Below, in pieces: positions 60,727 to 62,284 of a DNA stretch of 62,284 bases. Both the position numbers and the translations under genes were made by a program. The notes below the pieces were generated by a model. It saw only the letters and a list, made by a program, of their open reading frames with translations, was not told the origin of the DNA and did not search any database. The stretch's first letter is position 1, and every line of letters starts with the position of its first letter. This DNA is from Nocardia otitidiscaviarum NBRC 14405 (GTDB taxonomy: Bacteria; Actinomycetota; Actinomycetes; Mycobacteriales; Mycobacteriaceae): the NCBI RefSeq assembly GCF_000308635.1, contig NZ_BAGD01000123.1, positions 1 to 62,284 on the forward strand, read 5' to 3'.

Positions 60727-60835
60727 AGCTGCCTCCCATCGACAGGGTTCGACCGACGCGCCACATGCGCGACGGCGGTGGCGGTCACGACCGACGGCAC
60801 CCGCGGCGCGCCCGCGGTGGCCGGAACCGGTCGCG

Positions 60836-61258
60836 TCATGATTGCCGCCACGGAAGTCCCTCGGCGCGCCAGCCGGAGCCGCCGCGGTGTCCCTGCGCGT
60901 CCAGCGCGCCCTCGAAACCCTCGACCACGTTGAACGCGGGCGTGAAGCCGACGGCGGTGGCCGCGGTGGCCGCGCCGATGGAGCGCTGCCCGGACCGGCA
61001 GATGAAGATCACGGGCGCGTCGCCCTCGGGATCCCGCTCGGCCAGCGCCTGCTTGAGCTGATCGGTGAACCGGGTATTGGGCGAGCCGGTGACATCCACC
61101 CATTCGATGAGAACGGTGGGCCGTCCGATGCCGCCGGTATCGGGTACGCCGACGAATCGCCATTCCGCCTCGGTGCGCACATCCACCAGCACCGCGTCCG
61201 GATTGTCGCGCAACAGCTCCCACGCCTGCCGTGGCGTGATGTCACCCGCATAGCTCAC
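60836..61258 (-). CDS. Rhodanese-domain protein
   Basis: A 140-residue single-domain rhodanese. The active-site Cys87 is in FICRSGQRSIGAA, and ITPRQAWELLRDNPDAVLVDVRTEAEWRFVG opens the domain. Rhodaneses carry sulfane sulfur. Next to metZ, and under a SAM-sensing leader, it may supply or handle sulfide for homocysteine synthesis (inference). GTG 61258 has AGGAGG eight bases upstream (complement of 61268-61273). metZ follows after 109 bases. Confidence 0.9.
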   Translation of the reverse strand: MSYAGDITPRQAWELLRDNPDAVLVDVRTEAEWRFVGVPDTGGIGRPTVLIEWVDVTGSPNTRFTDQLKQALAERDPEGDAPVIFICRSGQRSIGAATAATAVGFTPAFNVVEGFEGALDAQGHRGGSGWRAEGLPWRQS

Positions 61259-61303
61259 TGCTTGAACCTCCTGTGAATCCGCACTTGCCGCACCGAGGTG
61301 CGT

Positions 61304-61391
61304 GGCCAGGTCGTCACCCGGAGCACCCCACCGCGGAGGAGGGTTGCCGACCAGCCAGCCGGGGCTTGGCGCTGGTACTCATGACCTGGAT
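61304..61391 (-). promoter_or_regulatory. SAM-IV-type riboswitch upstream of rhodanese-metZ
   Basis: On the minus strand: CCAGGTCATGAGTACCAGCG, then CAAGCCCCGGCTGGCTGG, TCGGCAACCCTCCTCCGCGG, TGGGGTGCTCCGGGTGACGA and CCTGG. The ends pair (CCAGGTC with GACCTGG). The GGTCATGAG, CCGGCAACCCTCC-like and GGTGCTCCGGGTGA blocks are those of the actinobacterial SAM-IV class. It lies 46 bases ahead of the rhodanese start, whose Shine-Dalgarno follows. High S-adenosylmethionine should switch the operon off. Confidence 0.88.
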
Positions 61392-61450
61392 CTGAGATTG
61401 CCCGGACCACCGCCCGACTGTCAAACGCATGTGTCCGAGTAGTGGGACGG

Positions 61451-61939
61451 TCAGCGGTCGCAGACCACCCAGCCGTTGCCGCCGCGGGTGAAGTTCCAGG
61501 TCGCGGTGTTCTCGGTGCCGTCGAGTCGCACGGTGACGGTGGCGGTGGCGCGGTCGCCGTCCACCCGGGCGTCGGTGAGGCGCACGAATTCCAGAGCCGG
61601 TGCGGCGTCCTCGGATTCGATCCGCACCGGCGAGCGGTCGTTGTCGAAGCCCGCGCAGACGATGCGATCGCCCAGCGGGTCGTCCGCGGCCAGCGCGCCG
61701 ACGAGGTTGCGGGCGGCCACGGCCAGTCGATCGGAATCTGTGACATTCTTCTCAGCCGGGGATACCAGCCCTGCGATCACGATTCCCAGCACGACCAGCG
61801 CGATGATGCCCGCGGCGGCCAGGAACGGCAGCATCGACCTGGTCCCGGTCTGGTCGATCGGGATCGGCTGTTCATCCTCACCGGCTGTGTGTTCCGATCG
61901 CTCAGCCGAGTTTTCCGGCCGCTCGCTTCGCTCACTCAT
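61451..61939 (-). CDS. Single-pass membrane protein, hypothetical
   Basis: A 162-residue protein: a charged N-terminus (MSERSERPENSAERSEHTAGEDEQ), one membrane helix at about 41-63 (SMLPFLAAAGIIALVVLGIVIAGLV), and an extracytoplasmic domain (70-162) with an early Cys (RIVCAGFD) and a late Cys (GWVVCDR) that could pair. The domain TATVTVRLDGTENTATWNFTRGGNGWVVC resembles the NTF2/DUF4878-like folds of Mce-associated proteins, but I am not sure. ATG 61939 is chosen because CATGAT lies seven bases upstream (leaderless); ATG 61951 would add four residues. Confidence 0.75.
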   Translation of the reverse strand: MSERSERPENSAERSEHTAGEDEQPIPIDQTGTRSMLPFLAAAGIIALVVLGIVIAGLVSPAEKNVTDSDRLAVAARNLVGALAADDPLGDRIVCAGFDNDRSPVRIESEDAAPALEFVRLTDARVDGDRATATVTVRLDGTENTATWNFTRGGNGWVVCDR

Positions 61940-62153
61940 GAGGTAGATCATGCCTGGTCGCCGGGGGTGTACGCGGCTCGACACCGGGTACTCGATGCAG
62001 TGGGCATCCGCCCAGTTCACCGCACCCCGGCGGGCCGTGGTCTACCCCACCGATAGAATCGTCTGAATTCTCCGCCCGCGCGGGGGAATAGCAGGACGGC
62101 GCAGCAACGCTGCAGCGTCGGAGGCCTCGGGATGGCCCGAGCTCGGGCGTCAA

Positions 62154-62169
62154 CTTAGCCTAAGCTAAG
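62154..62169. promoter_or_regulatory. Iron-box-like dyad upstream of the flavin reductase gene
   Basis: CTTAGC-CTAA-GCTAAG is a perfect 6-bp dyad with the TTAG/CTAA composition of DtxR/IdeR boxes (consensus TTAGGTTAGSCTAACCTAA). It lies 59 bases before the ATG at 62229. Iron control is possible but unproven. The rest of 61940-62228 holds nothing I can name. Confidence 0.5.
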
Positions 62170-62228
62170 AACGACGGCTAAGACTGACCGCAAGATTGTA
62201 TTTCGACTCGTAAGGGTGCGCGTAAGAG

Positions 62229-62284
62229 ATGACCGAACAGAGTGCAGCGACCCGCCCGCTCCGCATCGCGATCGTTGGTGCCGG
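62229..62284 (+). CDS. Start of an FAD/NAD(P)-binding oxidoreductase (partial)
   Basis: Only 18 full codons before the window ends: MTEQSAATRPLRIAIVGAG, where the last Gly is incomplete. The beta strand and the start of GxGxxG show a Rossmann dinucleotide-binding site. Ferredoxin-NADP reductases of the FprA type begin in this way, and an iron-box-like dyad upstream would fit such a redox enzyme. Other flavoproteins are equally possible. Confidence 0.6.
   Translation, partial: MTEQSAATRPLRIAIVGA

Overview
This window is high-GC actinobacterial DNA. It is almost certainly from the Nocardiaceae (Nocardia-like), within the Mycobacteriales. The evidence is heavy G/C third-position bias, many GTG starts with a TANNNT-like -10 six to eight bases upstream (leaderless genes), and F420-dependent glucose-6-phosphate dehydrogenase. 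There is also a PknG-GlnH-GlnX signalling set and gene neighbourhoods that match, from memory, the Mycobacterium tuberculosis regions Rv0390-Rv0391, Rv0407-Rv0423c, Rv0244c and Rv0971c-Rv0976c. No tRNA, rRNA, CRISPR array or insertion sequence was seen.

Layout. 1-7.1 kb: start of a membrane protein, a FadE5-like acyl-CoA dehydrogenase, an AAA/DUF4143 ATPase gene preceded by seven 23-bp tandem repeats, a second large acyl-CoA dehydrogenase and a TetR regulator. A decayed copy of the 3' end of the second dehydrogenase lies on the other side of the ATPase gene. 7.2-12.7 kb: a GlsB/YeaQ-type small membrane protein, homogentisate dioxygenase and fumarylacetoacetase (tyrosine/homogentisate breakdown), and an MMPL transporter. 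12.7-19.2 kb: TetR with a divergent secreted lipase, thiC behind a TPP riboswitch, a glyoxalase-fold protein, and TetR with a divergent epoxide hydrolase under twin operators. 19.3-25.9 kb: a VapBC-type toxin-antitoxin pair, a COG0523 metallochaperone behind a Zur-like box, thiD, and a coupled GT2-GtrA/GT39 glycosyltransferase pair.

25.9-35 kb: one long minus-strand operon: AtuA-like protein, acyl-CoA dehydrogenase, acyl-CoA carboxylase beta and biotinylated alpha chains, a second acyl-CoA dehydrogenase, enoyl-CoA hydratase and TetR. It is an acyl-CoA breakdown or carboxylation pathway that resembles the accA2-accD2 locus. 35-38.5 kb: a tiny membrane protein, a class III nucleotide cyclase and an ABC exporter. 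38.7-41.7 kb: thiG-thiS-thiO divergent from thiE. 41.7-45.1 kb: an orphan Rv0910-like SRPBCC protein, a molybdopterin oxidoreductase and a Nudix hydrolase. 45.2-56.6 kb: glnX-glnH-pknG, then ackA-pta, an SbmA/BacA-like ABC transporter and fgd1. 56.8-62.3 kb: a membrane-anchored protein, a HAD phosphatase, a MarR/DJ-1 pair under a very strong dyad operator, a rhodanese-metZ operon behind a SAM-IV-type riboswitch, a membrane protein, and the first codons of a flavin reductase behind an iron-box-like dyad.

How it works together. Thiamine synthesis is nearly complete here (thiC, D, G, S, O, E) but split over three sites, only one with a visible riboswitch. Acetate overflow (pta-ackA), F420 reduction (fgd1) and glutamate sensing (glnX-glnH-pknG) form a conserved metabolic-control block. 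Lipid-related catabolism appears three times, each time beside its own TetR regulator. The most unusual feature is the ATPase gene with its 23-bp repeat array, bracketed by two copies of one dehydrogenase gene end. It looks like an inserted or duplicated module and deserves the closest follow-up.
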